Below are positions 34,610 through 44,237 of a stretch of 64,000 nt of DNA, piece after piece. Position numbers and translations under genes: made by a program. The first letter of the stretch is position 1. Every line of letters starts with the position of its first letter. Below the pieces are notes generated by a model. The model ran no database searches and was not told where the DNA came from. It saw only the letters and a list, made by a program, of their open reading frames with translations. Origin of the DNA: Streptomyces sp. TRM68367 (GTDB taxonomy: Bacteria; Actinomycetota; Actinomycetes; Streptomycetales; Streptomycetaceae); assembly GCF_014495685.1 (NCBI RefSeq), contig NZ_JACTVI010000041.1, forward strand, positions 1 through 64,000. Reading direction: 5' to 3'.

Positions 34610-35890
34610 ATGAGAGCTGTCCGTGAGTTCCTTGTGGCCGCCGCGGCGATAGCGCTGGTCGCGTCCTGCGCGCCCGGCAGCGGTTCGGACGACGAAGGGA
34701 AGCAGCAGACCGACGTCAAGAAGCTGACGTATCTGTACTTCACCGACGGCCCCGACGAGCAGGCGACCCGCAACCTGCTGGCCGAGTACAAGAAGAAGAC
34801 CGGCGTCACGGTCGACCTTCAGATCGTTCCCTTCGACAATCTTGAGCAGCGCCTGCAGGCCCGGCTCTCCGGCGGCAACGCGCCGGACGTGGCCCGGCTG
34901 ACCGACATCGAGCCGTTCCGCACCGATCTGCTGGATCTCAACAAGTTCCAGAAGTCCGCCCTGGACGGGAAGTTCATCAAGGGCGCCGATGACTATGTCT
35001 CGGGCAAAGGCGGCGAATTGCTCGCCGTGCCCAGCGATCTGACCATGAACGGACCGCTGATCAACGTGGACCAGTTCAAGAAGGCCAAGGTGCCGCTGCC
35101 CGATCCGAAGCACCCCTGGACCTGGGACGAGATGGTCACGGCCGCCAAGAAGGTGCAGGCCGTCAACAAGACGCAGAACGCGATCGCGATGGACGTCTCG
35201 GGGCACCGGTTCTCCACCATGCTCAGCCAGTACGGGACCAGCTTCTTCGACGCGAGCGGCAAGAAGGTCGCCTTCGACGAGGCGAAGGCCACCGCCGCCG
35301 TGAAGCGGTTCGCTGAGCTGAACGCCTCCGGTGTCATGCCGAAGGACCTGTGGCTGCAGGCGGGCACCAAGTACAAGGGCGCCAACGAGATCTTCCTCGC
35401 CCAGCAGGCGCCGGTCTACATCAGCGGAAACTGGCAGGTCAGCGCATTCGCCAAGGAGGCGAAGTTCAACTGGGCCGCGGCGCCCAACCCGTGTCAGGAG
35501 AAGTGCGGCGGCTTCCCGGGCGGCAAGTTCATGGTGTCGTTCAAGGAGAGCAAGCGGCAGAAGCAGGCCGCCGACTTCATCGCCTTCATGAACTCCAAGG
35601 AATCCCAGGAGCAGATGGCCAAGGAGGCCAACTTCCTGCCCACCCGGCAGGACCTGATCTCCTCCGGACTCACGTATCCGAAGCGCAACGCCGACATGCA
35701 GGTGTATCTCGCCGACGTGGCGCGCACCCCGGAGGCGGCCTACGGCACCGCCTACAGCCCCGCGTTCCAGGCCACCGCCGACGCGACCGTCAAGGAGCTG
35801 GCCAAGGTGCTGGCGGGCCAGGCCACGCCGGAGCAGGCCGTCGCGGCCATCAAGGCGGCGGCGCAGAAGGCGCTCGGAGACATCGCGTGA
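34610..35890 (+). CDS. extracellular solute-binding lipoprotein of a sugar ABC importer
   Basis: 426 aa. A lipoprotein signal (LVAAAAIALVASC, lipobox LVASC with Cys 21) is followed by a family-1 sugar-binding fold: YLYFTDGPDEQATRNLLAEY, LQARLSGGNAPDVARLTDIE, WTWDEMVTAAKKVQAV, ISGNWQVSAFAKEA and GGKFMVSFKESKRQKQAADF. It delivers an oligosaccharide to the permeases encoded next; stop and following GTG overlap (GTGA). The substrate is inferred to be a uronic-acid oligosaccharide. Confidence 0.9.
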   Translation: MRAVREFLVAAAAIALVASCAPGSGSDDEGKQQTDVKKLTYLYFTDGPDEQATRNLLAEYKKKTGVTVDLQIVPFDNLEQRLQARLSGGNAPDVARLTDIEPFRTDLLDLNKFQKSALDGKFIKGADDYVSGKGGELLAVPSDLTMNGPLINVDQFKKAKVPLPDPKHPWTWDEMVTAAKKVQAVNKTQNAIAMDVSGHRFSTMLSQYGTSFFDASGKKVAFDEAKATAAVKRFAELNASGVMPKDLWLQAGTKYKGANEIFLAQQAPVYISGNWQVSAFAKEAKFNWAAAPNPCQEKCGGFPGGKFMVSFKESKRQKQAADFIAFMNSKESQEQMAKEANFLPTRQDLISSGLTYPKRNADMQVYLADVARTPEAAYGTAYSPAFQATADATVKELAKVLAGQATPEQAVAAIKAAAQKALGDIA

Positions 35891-36834
35891 CCGCTTTGAC
35901 CGGCGCGCCGGCCCAGCGGACGGCCGACCGGGCCCCCAAGCGGCCCGGTCGCCGCCGCTCGGTCAAGCCGTGGAACCAGCGGATCGCGCCGTATCTGTTC
36001 ATCCTGCCCAACATGCTGATCTTCGGTGTGTTCGTCATCTATCCGGCGATCAACAACTTCAACATCAGCCTGTACGACAGCAGCAACGGCCGCGACTTCA
36101 CGTATGCGGGCGGCAAGAACTACCAGGAGCTGTTCAGCTCGGACGAGTTCTGGGCGGCGGCGCGGCACACCGTGGTGTTCGCCGTCTGCTTCGTGGCGCT
36201 CACCACGGTCGTCTCGATCGGTCTGGCGCTGCTGCTCAACCAGAAGATCAAGGGCCGGGCCTTCTTCCGCACGGTGTTCTTCCTGCCCGTGGTGCTTTCT
36301 CCCGTGGTCGTGGGGCTGGTCTGGGGCTGGATCTTCGAGCGGAACAACGGGCTGCTCAACACGCTGCTCGACGCGGCCGGACTGGGCAAACCGGGCTGGC
36401 TGGTGGACGACACCCTGGCCATGGGCGTGGTGATCTTCGTCGGGCTGTGGATGCACGTCGGCTTCTACATCCTGATCATCCTGGCCGGGCTGCAGGGCAT
36501 CGATCCCAACTACTACGAGGCCGCGCGGATGGACGGCGCCTCCTCCTGGCAGCAGCTGCGGCACATCACCCTGCCGCTGCTGCGGCCGACCACCATGGTC
36601 GTGGTCATCCTCAGCATGATCGCCGGGTTCCAGGCGTTCGACTACATCTGGACGCTCACCGGCGGCGGCCCCGTCGGCGGCACCACCCTGATGATCCAGT
36701 ACATCTACCAGAACGCCTTCCAGTCCCCGATCCAGTACGGCCTGGCCTCGGCGGCCGCGGTGGTGCTCTTCTGCTCGGTCTTCGCGCTGACCGTACTCAA
36801 CTACCTGTACAACCAACGGAAGGAGTCGGCATGA
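35887..36834 (+). CDS. sugar ABC transporter permease (MalF-type)
   Basis: 315 aa, GTG 35887 overlapping the previous stop. Six membrane segments (RIAPYLFILPNMLIFGVFVI, TVVFAVCFVALTTVVSIGLA, VVLSPVVVGLVWGWIF and others) and the cytoplasmic EAA loop EAARMDGASSWQQLRHITLP of CUT1 importers. It forms the channel with the next gene product. No ATPase gene is present, as is usual in Streptomyces, where MsiK serves many sugar importers. Confidence 0.9.
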   Translation: MTALTGAPAQRTADRAPKRPGRRRSVKPWNQRIAPYLFILPNMLIFGVFVIYPAINNFNISLYDSSNGRDFTYAGGKNYQELFSSDEFWAAARHTVVFAVCFVALTTVVSIGLALLLNQKIKGRAFFRTVFFLPVVLSPVVVGLVWGWIFERNNGLLNTLLDAAGLGKPGWLVDDTLAMGVVIFVGLWMHVGFYILIILAGLQGIDPNYYEAARMDGASSWQQLRHITLPLLRPTTMVVVILSMIAGFQAFDYIWTLTGGGPVGGTTLMIQYIYQNAFQSPIQYGLASAAAVVLFCSVFALTVLNYLYNQRKESA

Positions 36835-37712
36835 GCCTGACGGCCGTACGCGACTCCAAGGGGTCACGGCAGTGGACCTCGATCAGCGGGGCCGCCACTC
36901 CGACCGTGGGGCGGATCCTCACCTACGCGGTGCTGATCGGCCTGTCCATCGTGGTCCTCGCGCCCGTGGTGTGGGCGGTGCTCAGCTCGTTCAAGTCGCA
37001 GACCGAACTGGCACAGGTCCCGCCCTCGCCCCTGCCCGGCGCGCTGCGCACGGAGAACTACAGCGAGGCGCTGGGTTCGTTCGACTTCGCCACCTATCTG
37101 AAGAACAGCACCATCGTGACGGTAGGGGCGACGCTCCTCACCGTGGTCATCAACACGATGTGCGCCTACGGCCTGGCCAAGTACAACTTCCGCGGCCGCA
37201 ACGTGTTGTTCCTCATTGTGCTCGGGACCATCATGATCCCGCTGCAGCTGATCTTCATTCCGGTCTACCAGATGGCAGCCCAGCTCGGCTTGGTGAACTC
37301 CTTGTGGGGGCTGATCATCCCGCCCGCCGCGACCCCGACCGGGGTGTTCCTGCTGCGGCAGTACATGCTGACCATTCCCGACGATCTGATCGACGCGGCC
37401 CGGATCGACGGGGCGGGCGAGTTCCGGATCTTCGCCCGGATCGTGGTGCCGCTGTGCGGCGCCGCCATCGCCGTGGTGACGATCTTCTCGGTGATGTGGC
37501 GGTGGAACGACTTCCTGTGGCCGCTGATCATCAGCCAGGACCAGTCGAAGTACACGCTGCCGGTGGCTCTGGCGCAGTTCAACAGCCAGCTGGTGGCCCC
37601 GTTCAACTACATCCTGGCCATGTCCGTGGTCAGCATGATCCCGGTCGTGGTGATCTTCCTGGTGCTGCAGCGCCATATCGTCCGCGGCGTCGCCAACACC
37701 GGCCTGAAGTGA
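36831..37712 (+). CDS. sugar ABC transporter permease (MalG-type)
   Basis: 293 aa, ATG 36831 overlapping the previous stop (ATGA). Six helices, EAA loop DAARIDGAGEFRIFARIVVP and the MalG-type VMWRWNDFLWPLIISQ. Partner of the preceding permease. Confidence 0.9.
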   Translation: MSLTAVRDSKGSRQWTSISGAATPTVGRILTYAVLIGLSIVVLAPVVWAVLSSFKSQTELAQVPPSPLPGALRTENYSEALGSFDFATYLKNSTIVTVGATLLTVVINTMCAYGLAKYNFRGRNVLFLIVLGTIMIPLQLIFIPVYQMAAQLGLVNSLWGLIIPPAATPTGVFLLRQYMLTIPDDLIDAARIDGAGEFRIFARIVVPLCGAAIAVVTIFSVMWRWNDFLWPLIISQDQSKYTLPVALAQFNSQLVAPFNYILAMSVVSMIPVVVIFLVLQRHIVRGVANTGLK

Positions 37713-37720
37713 GGAGCACA

Positions 37721-40384
37721 GTGGAGAGCAGCGTGGAGAGCGGCAAGGGCCGCACCGTGCATGCCCTGGACGAGCGTGGGACCGTACGGGACTGGCTGAT
37801 CAGCCCGGCCTGGAGCGAACCCGCCGACGATCTGGGCAAGCATCTCGCCGCGGAAGGAGATCCCTGGGGCGAGCGGGGCCGGTGGCGGCTGACCAACGGG
37901 CCCGATGTCACCCCGCTCAAGGAGGAGCTCCACCGGAACCGGCCGCTGCGCCGCGATCCGGTACCGGGCCCCGTCGTCGAGGGCGGCGACATCCGGTACA
38001 CCGGCCCCGGCGGCACCCGGCACTCCGGGCGGTGGCAGCGGGTGCACACCGCGGCCGACGGTCTGGTCGACTGGAGCGAGTTCTGCTTCACCCCCGAGTA
38101 CCGGGTCGCCCTCGCGACCTGCGTGCTGGAGGTCGACCAGGCGGAGTGGCGAACCCTGCGGCTGGCCACCACCGGCCCGTTCCTGCTGTTCGTGGGCGGT
38201 GAACTGCGCGGCGAGTCCGGCACGGTCACCTACATGGAACCCGCCGAGCACGAGATCCGTCTCTGGCTGCCGTCCGGCACCACGACCGTCGTGGTCGCCT
38301 CCTGGCAGGTGGCGTTCCGCGAGGTCCGGCAGATCGTACGGCTGCGCGTCGACGGACTGCCGGTCCGGGTGGTGGTGCCCAGCGAGGGCGCCTGCGAGTA
38401 CACCTCCGCCGTCGCCGAGCACGTACTCGACGCGGTGGGCACCACCCGCTGGGGCACGACCGACGGCGAGATCCCGCTCACCGGACCCGACGGCGCCGCG
38501 CTGCGGGTTCAGTGGGCGGGCCGGACCCGGCGGATCCGGCTCACCGGCGGCCGGGCGGTGCTACGGCTGGACGAGGCGGTGGAGGGGGACGAGACGGAGG
38601 AGGCGGAAGCCGGGAACGACGTGGGCAGCGCCTCGATGCTGTCCACCGGCGCCTCCATGCTGCGCGTCTCGGTGGACGACGACCGGGCCCCGGTGTTCCG
38701 GGAGTTCCCGGTCGCCGTACTGCCCGGCGCGTACCGGGCGGCCCCCGAAGGCGATCTGTCCGACCGGCGCGCCGAGTTCCTGCGGCACGCCGCGCGGGCC
38801 GACGGAACCGGGGGCGAGCTCGTGCGCGCCCTCACCGACCCGCACCACACGGTCAGCGGGTCCGCGCTGACCCGCGCCCTGTGGATGATCGACAACCGCG
38901 CCGACTGCGCCGACTTCGAAGCCGTCGGCCTGTTCCATCTGTGGCGGCGGATACCCGCCGACCGCTGGGAACCCGGCCTGCGCGACCGGGTGCGCACCGC
39001 GCTCCTCGGCTTCAAGTACTGGATCGACCAGCCCGGCCTCGACGCCATGTGCTACTTCACCGAGAACCACCAGTTCGTCTGGCACACCGCCGAACTGCTG
39101 TGGGGCACCGAACTGGCCGACGGCACCTTCGGCAACACCGGCTGGACCGGCGCCACGCACGCCACGCACGCCCGCGGCCTGGCGATCGAGTGGATGCGCC
39201 GCAAACTGGCCGGCGGGTTCAGCGAGTTCGACTCCAACGCCTACCTCGCCATCGACCTGCTCGCACTCGTGTCGCTGGTGGAGTTCACCGAGGACCGCGA
39301 GGTGGCAGAGCTGGCGGCCGGCGTCGCCGACCGGGTGCTGTTCAGCCTGGCGGCCAACTCCTGGCGCGGCATCCACGGCTGCGCCCACGGCCGCAGTTAC
39401 GTGTCGACACTGCGCTCGTCCCGGCTCGAGGAGACCGCCCCGATCATGTGGGTGTGCTTCGGTACCGGCGCCCTCAACGACGCGGTGCTGCCGGCCGCGG
39501 TGGTCGCCACGGCGGACCGCTACCGGATGCCGGAGGTCGTCCGCGAGGCCGCGCAGGACCTGCCGGAGCGCTGGTGGGGCCGGCAGAACTACCGCGGCGA
39601 CTACCGCCTCGCCCATGACCTCCTGTCCCGTCCGTACGGATCCGACCTCACCGTCTACAAGACCCCCGACGCGATGCTCTCCTGCGTGAACGACTACCGC
39701 CCGGGCCTGCCGGGCCTTCAGGAGCACATCTGGGGCGCCACCCTGGGCCCCGAGACACAGGTCTTCGTCACCCACGCGCCCAACGCCTCCGTCTCCCCGT
39801 CGGCGCGGCCCAACTCCTGGGCGGGCAACCGGATCCTGCCCCGGGCCCGGCAGCACGAGGGCACGGTCCTGGCGCTGTACCGGATCCCCGCCGACGACGT
39901 CATGACGTACACGCACGCCTGGTTCCCGCTGGCCGAGTTCGACGAGTGGCTGCGGCACGGCGTGTGGATCGCCGGGCGCAAGGGGGACGGCTATGTCGCC
40001 CTGGCGACCGAAGGCGGTGCCGAGCCGGTGACCGCGGGCCCGGACGCGTGGCAGGAGCTGCGGCCGGCCGGACCCGGTACCGCCTGGGTGTGCACAGTGG
40101 GGCGACGCACCGTGCACGGGGAGCTCGGCGACTTCGTCCGTACGCTCGACGCCCCCGACTTCGGACCGGACCGCGTCGCGTTCCGTACGGCCGAAGGCAC
40201 CGAGCTGTCCCTGGACTGGGCCGGGCCGTTCACCGTCGACGGGCGGCCCGCCGATCTCGCCGCCGACGGCAGCGTCGCGACCCCGCCGCAGCTCGCCAAC
40301 CCGTACGCGCAGCTGGAGTCCGGAGCGACCTCGCTGGCGATCGGCCCGCATGTCATCGACCTCCGGAAGGGGCGCCCCCTCTAA
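37721..40384 (+). CDS. large uncharacterised protein of the uronate locus, probable alpha/alpha-toroid carbohydrate-active enzyme
   Basis: 887 aa, GTG 37721 after GAGGAG, nine bases beyond the permease stop. No signal peptide, so cytoplasmic. The N-terminal 330 residues are beta-rich (WRTLRLATTGPFLLFVGGEL, EIRLWLPSGTTTVVVASWQV). The central part is helical with striking aromatic/His motifs: LDAMCYFTENHQFVWHTAEL (E-N-H-Q near 448), GGFSEFDSNAYLAIDLLALV, ANSWRGIHGCAHGRSYV. The C-terminus is again beta-rich. This resembles polysaccharide lyases or hydrolases with a toroid plus beta-sandwich, but I cannot place it in a named family. Its position before a GH88/GH105 gene suggests action on an imported acidic oligosaccharide. 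Confidence 0.65.
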   Translation: MESSVESGKGRTVHALDERGTVRDWLISPAWSEPADDLGKHLAAEGDPWGERGRWRLTNGPDVTPLKEELHRNRPLRRDPVPGPVVEGGDIRYTGPGGTRHSGRWQRVHTAADGLVDWSEFCFTPEYRVALATCVLEVDQAEWRTLRLATTGPFLLFVGGELRGESGTVTYMEPAEHEIRLWLPSGTTTVVVASWQVAFREVRQIVRLRVDGLPVRVVVPSEGACEYTSAVAEHVLDAVGTTRWGTTDGEIPLTGPDGAALRVQWAGRTRRIRLTGGRAVLRLDEAVEGDETEEAEAGNDVGSASMLSTGASMLRVSVDDDRAPVFREFPVAVLPGAYRAAPEGDLSDRRAEFLRHAARADGTGGELVRALTDPHHTVSGSALTRALWMIDNRADCADFEAVGLFHLWRRIPADRWEPGLRDRVRTALLGFKYWIDQPGLDAMCYFTENHQFVWHTAELLWGTELADGTFGNTGWTGATHATHARGLAIEWMRRKLAGGFSEFDSNAYLAIDLLALVSLVEFTEDREVAELAAGVADRVLFSLAANSWRGIHGCAHGRSYVSTLRSSRLEETAPIMWVCFGTGALNDAVLPAAVVATADRYRMPEVVREAAQDLPERWWGRQNYRGDYRLAHDLLSRPYGSDLTVYKTPDAMLSCVNDYRPGLPGLQEHIWGATLGPETQVFVTHAPNASVSPSARPNSWAGNRILPRARQHEGTVLALYRIPADDVMTYTHAWFPLAEFDEWLRHGVWIAGRKGDGYVALATEGGAEPVTAGPDAWQELRPAGPGTAWVCTVGRRTVHGELGDFVRTLDAPDFGPDRVAFRTAEGTELSLDWAGPFTVDGRPADLAADGSVATPPQLANPYAQLESGATSLAIGPHVIDLRKGRPL

Positions 40385-40413
40385 CCAGCGGAACAACCGG
40401 TATAAACGGCGGA

Positions 40414-41517
40414 ATGAAAGGTGGACGCGGTCTCGACGTGAGCCAGGCGGCCCTGGCCGAACCGCCCTTGATGCCTGCCTACCGGTCCGACCTGACGCCC
40501 GGCCTGCTCGCGGCGACCGCCGAGCGGATCGCCGCGCGGGCGGTGGGAATGGGGCTGCGCCAGTGGTTCTGGGGCGAGGGCGTGGTGCTCCAGGGCATGC
40601 TGCGCCTCGCCGAGGCCATCGGCCGGCCGCCGCATCCCTTCGCGGCCGAGTTCATCGACGGCCATCTGCAGGGCGGCATCGAGCTCGGCCACGTCAACGA
40701 TCTGGCGCCGGGCGCGGCCTGCGCCGATCTGTACGCGATGACGGGCGAGCAGCGCTACAAGGACGGCTGCGAGCGGCTGCTGCGGTGGCTGCGCCGTGAC
40801 GGCGCCCTCACCCGCCACCCGGGCGGCGCGATCGAGCACTGGCCCGGCGGGGTCCGGGCGGACACGGTGTTCATGGCCGGAACGTTCCTGATCCACTGCG
40901 GCGTGCACACCGGCCGCTCCGAGCTGATCGCCGAGGCGGGCGAGCAGATCCTCGCCCACGCCGGGATCCTGCAGCACCCGCAGACCGGGCTGTACGCCCA
41001 CGGCTCGCACCAGGGCAGCACCATCTGGTGCCACTGGGGCCGGGCCAACGCCTGGGCGGCCCTGGCCTCCGTGGAGTACCTCGAGGCCGACCGGCGTCAC
41101 GGCGGGACGAACGAGCGGGTCCGCGGCATCCTGCGCCGCCAGCTCCTCGCACTCGCCGCCCACCAGCCCGCGCACGGCGTCTGGGACGTCCTGGTCGACG
41201 GCCAGCCGGAGAACAGGGGCATCCTCGAGACCTCGGCCACGGCCGGCATCGCCGCCGCCATGTTCCGCGCCGCCGCACTCGGCATCGAGCCCGGCCGGCT
41301 GCGGGCCGCGGCCTGGCGCGCCCTCGCCGGCCTGCACGCGTACGTGGCGCCCGACGGCACCCTCACCCGCACCAGCGCCGGCACCATCCTGCAGCTCATT
41401 CCCTTCGGCTATTCGGTCATCCGCAACGACATGATCCAGCCCTGGGGACAGGGCCTGGCTCTGCACGCCTACGCAGCCGCGCTCAACGACCGGGCGCGGC
41501 CCGGGCAATCGGCGTAA
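40414..41517 (+). CDS. GH88/GH105-family unsaturated uronyl hydrolase
   Basis: 367 aa from ATG 40414 (MKGGRGLDVSQ); GTG 40438 is an alternative. It has the (alpha/alpha)6-barrel pattern of unsaturated glucuronyl/rhamnogalacturonyl hydrolases: FWGEGVVLQGMLRLAEAIG, LGHVNDLAPGAA (Asp 96), GGVRADTVFMAGTFLIHCGV (Asp 150), STIWCHWGRANAWAALASVE, GILETSATAGIAAAMFRAAA. The two Asp residues fall where the catalytic pair lies in the family. The enzyme hydrates the delta-4,5 uronic end left by lyases. No signal peptide, so it acts after import. Confidence 0.85.
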   Translation: MKGGRGLDVSQAALAEPPLMPAYRSDLTPGLLAATAERIAARAVGMGLRQWFWGEGVVLQGMLRLAEAIGRPPHPFAAEFIDGHLQGGIELGHVNDLAPGAACADLYAMTGEQRYKDGCERLLRWLRRDGALTRHPGGAIEHWPGGVRADTVFMAGTFLIHCGVHTGRSELIAEAGEQILAHAGILQHPQTGLYAHGSHQGSTIWCHWGRANAWAALASVEYLEADRRHGGTNERVRGILRRQLLALAAHQPAHGVWDVLVDGQPENRGILETSATAGIAAAMFRAAALGIEPGRLRAAAWRALAGLHAYVAPDGTLTRTSAGTILQLIPFGYSVIRNDMIQPWGQGLALHAYAAALNDRARPGQSA

Positions 41518-41844
41518 TCCGCATCACGGAGGTTTCCCATGGCGATCGGGCACCCCACGGAAAGAACCCGCCCACGAGGCCTCGTTCTGCCGGACCGTTG
41601 CTGGTCGATCATCCGACGAACGTGCTACGGGGGGCTTATAGCGGTGAGCATGCGGGCGAGCTTCCATGGCCGACGGCCCCAGGCTGCGAGCTTCCCTCCA
41701 AGAAGCGGTTTCCCTGTTCCCTGTCGTCCGATGAACACCAGCATGAGAGCGGCGGGATCGGCAGAGATGCGGGCGTCAACGTCACGTGCGCACCCCGCGT
41801 CGAGCCTCAACAAACCACGGTCGAAGACAAACAAACGGCCCTGG
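41518..41844. other. remnant or lost downstream gene of the operon
   Basis: ACGGAGGTTTCCC precedes ATG 41539, a good translation start (MAIGHPTERTRPRGLVLPDR), but within about 40 codons the frame loses coding character and runs through the helicase 3' region. Probably the start of a further operon gene that was deleted. Nothing else is supported here. Confidence 0.35.
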
Positions 41845-41883
41845 CGCCGCCGGGTGCCCGTACGAATCGGGCACCCGGCGGCG
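41845..41883 (-). terminator. strong hairpin terminator of the DEAD-box gene
   Basis: CGCCGCCGGGTGCCCG (41845-41860) pairs perfectly over 16 bases with CGGGCACCCGGCGGCG (41868-41883) around a 7-base loop, 17 bases past the helicase stop. It can also stop reading from the left. Confidence 0.85.
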
Positions 41884-41900
41884 GGGTTCAGAGGGCGGCG

Positions 41901-43964
41901 TCAGCCGTTGCGCTTCCAGCGGGGCTTGTCGTCGCGGCGGCCGAAGGAGCCGCCGGTGCCGCGGTGGTCGTCGCGGCGGCCGTACGGGCGGTCGTGGGCG
42001 CCGGCGCGGTAGCCGGGGCGGTCGCCCTGACGGTCGCGGTTGAAGGGGCGGTCGCTGCCCCGGTGGCCGGTGCGGTCGTCGCGGCGGAAGCCGCCACGGT
42101 CACGGCGGTCGCGGTCACGGTTGACGCCGGTCCGGTCGTCGCGGCGCTCGAAGGAACGGCCGCCACGGTCACGGTCGTACGAAGAACGGTCCCGGTCACG
42201 GTCGAACGAGCGGCCGCCGCGGTCGTCGCGACGGAACCCGCCACGGTCGCCTCGGTCACCGCGGTCGTCCCGGCGGAAGCCACGGTCGCCGCGGTCGCTT
42301 CGGTCGCCTCGGTCGTCGCGGTCGTCGCGGCGGAAGCCGCCACGGTCACGGTCACGGTCGCGGTTGACGCCGCCCCGGTCGTCGCGACGCTCGAAGGAAC
42401 GGCCGCCACGGTCACGGTCGTACGGGCGGCCGCCGCGGTCGTCGCGGTCGGCGGGCGCGTCCTGGCGCTCCGGTGCCGACGGCTGGGCGTCGGTCTGTGC
42501 TGCCTGCTCCTTTGCCGTCTCGGCCTGCGGCTCCGGCTGGGACTCGGCCGCCCGGGCCAGGGCCTCCGCCGGGTCCTCGCCGCGCTCGCGGGCGGCGCGG
42601 GCGAGGAGGCGGTCGGCCTCGTCGCGCAGTTCGGCCGCGCGGCGCTGCGCACGCTCCAGCTGCTTGGTGAGCTGGGTGACCTCGCGCTCGGCCTGCTGGG
42701 CGGAGTTGCCCACCGACTCGGCCTGGACCTCGGTCATCGAGCGGGCGCCGGTGATCTCGGCGACCTCGGGGTCGAAGGCCGCGCCGCCCTGGATGATGTG
42801 GCGCGAGGCGTCGACGCCGGCGTCCTCCATCAGGCGGAAGATCTGGCGGCGCTGGTGCGGGAGGGACAGGGATACTACGGTGCCGGTGCGCCCGGCGCGT
42901 GCCGTACGGCCCGCCCGGTGCAGGTAGTCCTTGTGGTCGCCGGCCGGGTCGACGTTCAGGACCAGGTCGATGCCGTCGACATGGATGCCGCGGGCGGCGA
43001 CGTCGGTGGCGACCAGGACGTTCACGTACCCGTCCTTGAAGTCGGCCAGCGTGCGGGTGCGCGCGCCCTGGGTCATGCCGCCGTGCAGCGCCTCGGCCTT
43101 CGCCCCGGCGTCGCGCAGCTGCTCGGCGACGCGGTCGGCGCCGAGCTGGGTGCGGACGAAGATGATGGTGCGGCCCTTGCGGGAGGCGATGGCCGCGGTG
43201 ACCGGCGCCTTGTCCTTGGGCTTCACGATGAGGACGTGGTGCGACATGGTCGTCACCGCGCCCTGGGCGGCGTCCACCTCGTGGCTGACCGGGTCGTTCA
43301 GGTACCGGTCGACGAGGGTCTTGATCTCGTTCTCCATCGTCGCGGAGAAGAGCATGCGCTGGCCGCCGGCGGGCACCTGGTCGAGCAGTTCCGTCACCTC
43401 GGGCATGAAGCCCAGGTCGGACATCTGGTCGGCCTCGTCGAGGACGGCGATCCGCACGTCCTCCAGGGAGCAGGCGCCGCGGTTGATGACGTCGCGCAGG
43501 CGGCCGGGCGTGGCGACGAGGATATCGACGCCGCGCTCCAGGGCGTAGATCTGGTTACCCATCGACGTGCCGCCGCAGACGACCTTCATCTTCAGGCCGA
43601 GGACGTCGCCGTACGGCTGTAGCGCGTCGGCGACCTGCATGGCGAGCTCACGGGTCGGGGTGAGAATGACGGCCCGGGGCCGCTTCTTCTGCGTGTGGCC
43701 CCCGGCCAGCGTGGCCAGTGCCGGCAGGCCGAAGGAGAGGGTCTTGCCGGAGCCGGTGCGGCCGCGGCCGAGGATGTCCTTGCCGGCCAGGGCGTCCGGG
43801 ATGGTCGCGGCCTGGATCGGGAAGGGGACCGTCACGCCGTTCTGCGCGAGCTTGCGGACGACGCTCTCGGGCAGGCCGAGGTCCGAGAAGGTGACCTCGG
43901 GGGCCTGGGGGGTCTCGTCGGCGCCCTCGGACACGACGGCGTGATCAGTACTGGTGATGGACAT
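41901..43964 (-). CDS. DEAD-box ATP-dependent RNA helicase with RGG-like tail
   Basis: 687 aa, ATG 43964. All helicase motifs are present: Q motif (VTVPFPIQAATIPDAL), I GRTGSGKT, Ia PTRELAMQ, II VLDEADQ (DEAD), III FSATM, IV IIFVRT, V ATDVAARGIHVDGIDLV, VI HRAGRTARAG. A coiled-coil linker (LTKQLERAQRRAAELRDEAD) leads to about 180 residues of DRGG/RRDD repeats, an RNA-binding low-complexity tail. It remodels RNA, for instance in ribosome assembly or cold adaptation. The underlying DNA is a long internal repeat (41900-42450). Confidence 0.92.
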   Translation of the reverse strand: MSITSTDHAVVSEGADETPQAPEVTFSDLGLPESVVRKLAQNGVTVPFPIQAATIPDALAGKDILGRGRTGSGKTLSFGLPALATLAGGHTQKKRPRAVILTPTRELAMQVADALQPYGDVLGLKMKVVCGGTSMGNQIYALERGVDILVATPGRLRDVINRGACSLEDVRIAVLDEADQMSDLGFMPEVTELLDQVPAGGQRMLFSATMENEIKTLVDRYLNDPVSHEVDAAQGAVTTMSHHVLIVKPKDKAPVTAAIASRKGRTIIFVRTQLGADRVAEQLRDAGAKAEALHGGMTQGARTRTLADFKDGYVNVLVATDVAARGIHVDGIDLVLNVDPAGDHKDYLHRAGRTARAGRTGTVVSLSLPHQRRQIFRLMEDAGVDASRHIIQGGAAFDPEVAEITGARSMTEVQAESVGNSAQQAEREVTQLTKQLERAQRRAAELRDEADRLLARAARERGEDPAEALARAAESQPEPQAETAKEQAAQTDAQPSAPERQDAPADRDDRGGRPYDRDRGGRSFERRDDRGGVNRDRDRDRGGFRRDDRDDRGDRSDRGDRGFRRDDRGDRGDRGGFRRDDRGGRSFDRDRDRSSYDRDRGGRSFERRDDRTGVNRDRDRRDRGGFRRDDRTGHRGSDRPFNRDRQGDRPGYRAGAHDRPYGRRDDHRGTGGSFGRRDDKPRWKRNG

Positions 43965-44237
43965 GCGAATGCGAAACCTTCCGGAGTCTCAAGTCGGCAC
44001 GCGCCCGTCAACTCCGTGATTCGCGATTCGCAATACGACCGCCTCTATGCGGTCCACCACGGCAAAGGAGAGTACGCGCCACACGGCGCGCTCTGCGATG
44101 GCGCCGGGCAAGATGGGATCAAACGATCTGCCACCATACGCACCCAGGCCCCCCATGAGCAAACCGAGCCGCGTCTTCGCAGGCCGCGCAGCTCTCCCGC
44201 CGCCCGGTAGGGACTCGCACACCCCCCGTCGCCCTCC

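Noticed and set aside
36872..40384. A single 1170-codon gene starting inside the permease
   Set aside because: The frame is merely open; the permease uses another frame, and GTG 37721 with GAGGAG begins the real protein.
39946..40413. GH88/GH105 gene starting upstream at 39946
   Set aside because: Upstream residues are Arg/Ala-rich shadow of the 887-aa gene; family similarity begins after 40414.
41900..42450. CRISPR-like or satellite repeats
   Set aside because: The repeats are in frame with the DEAD-box gene and encode its DRGG-type tail; there are no spacers.
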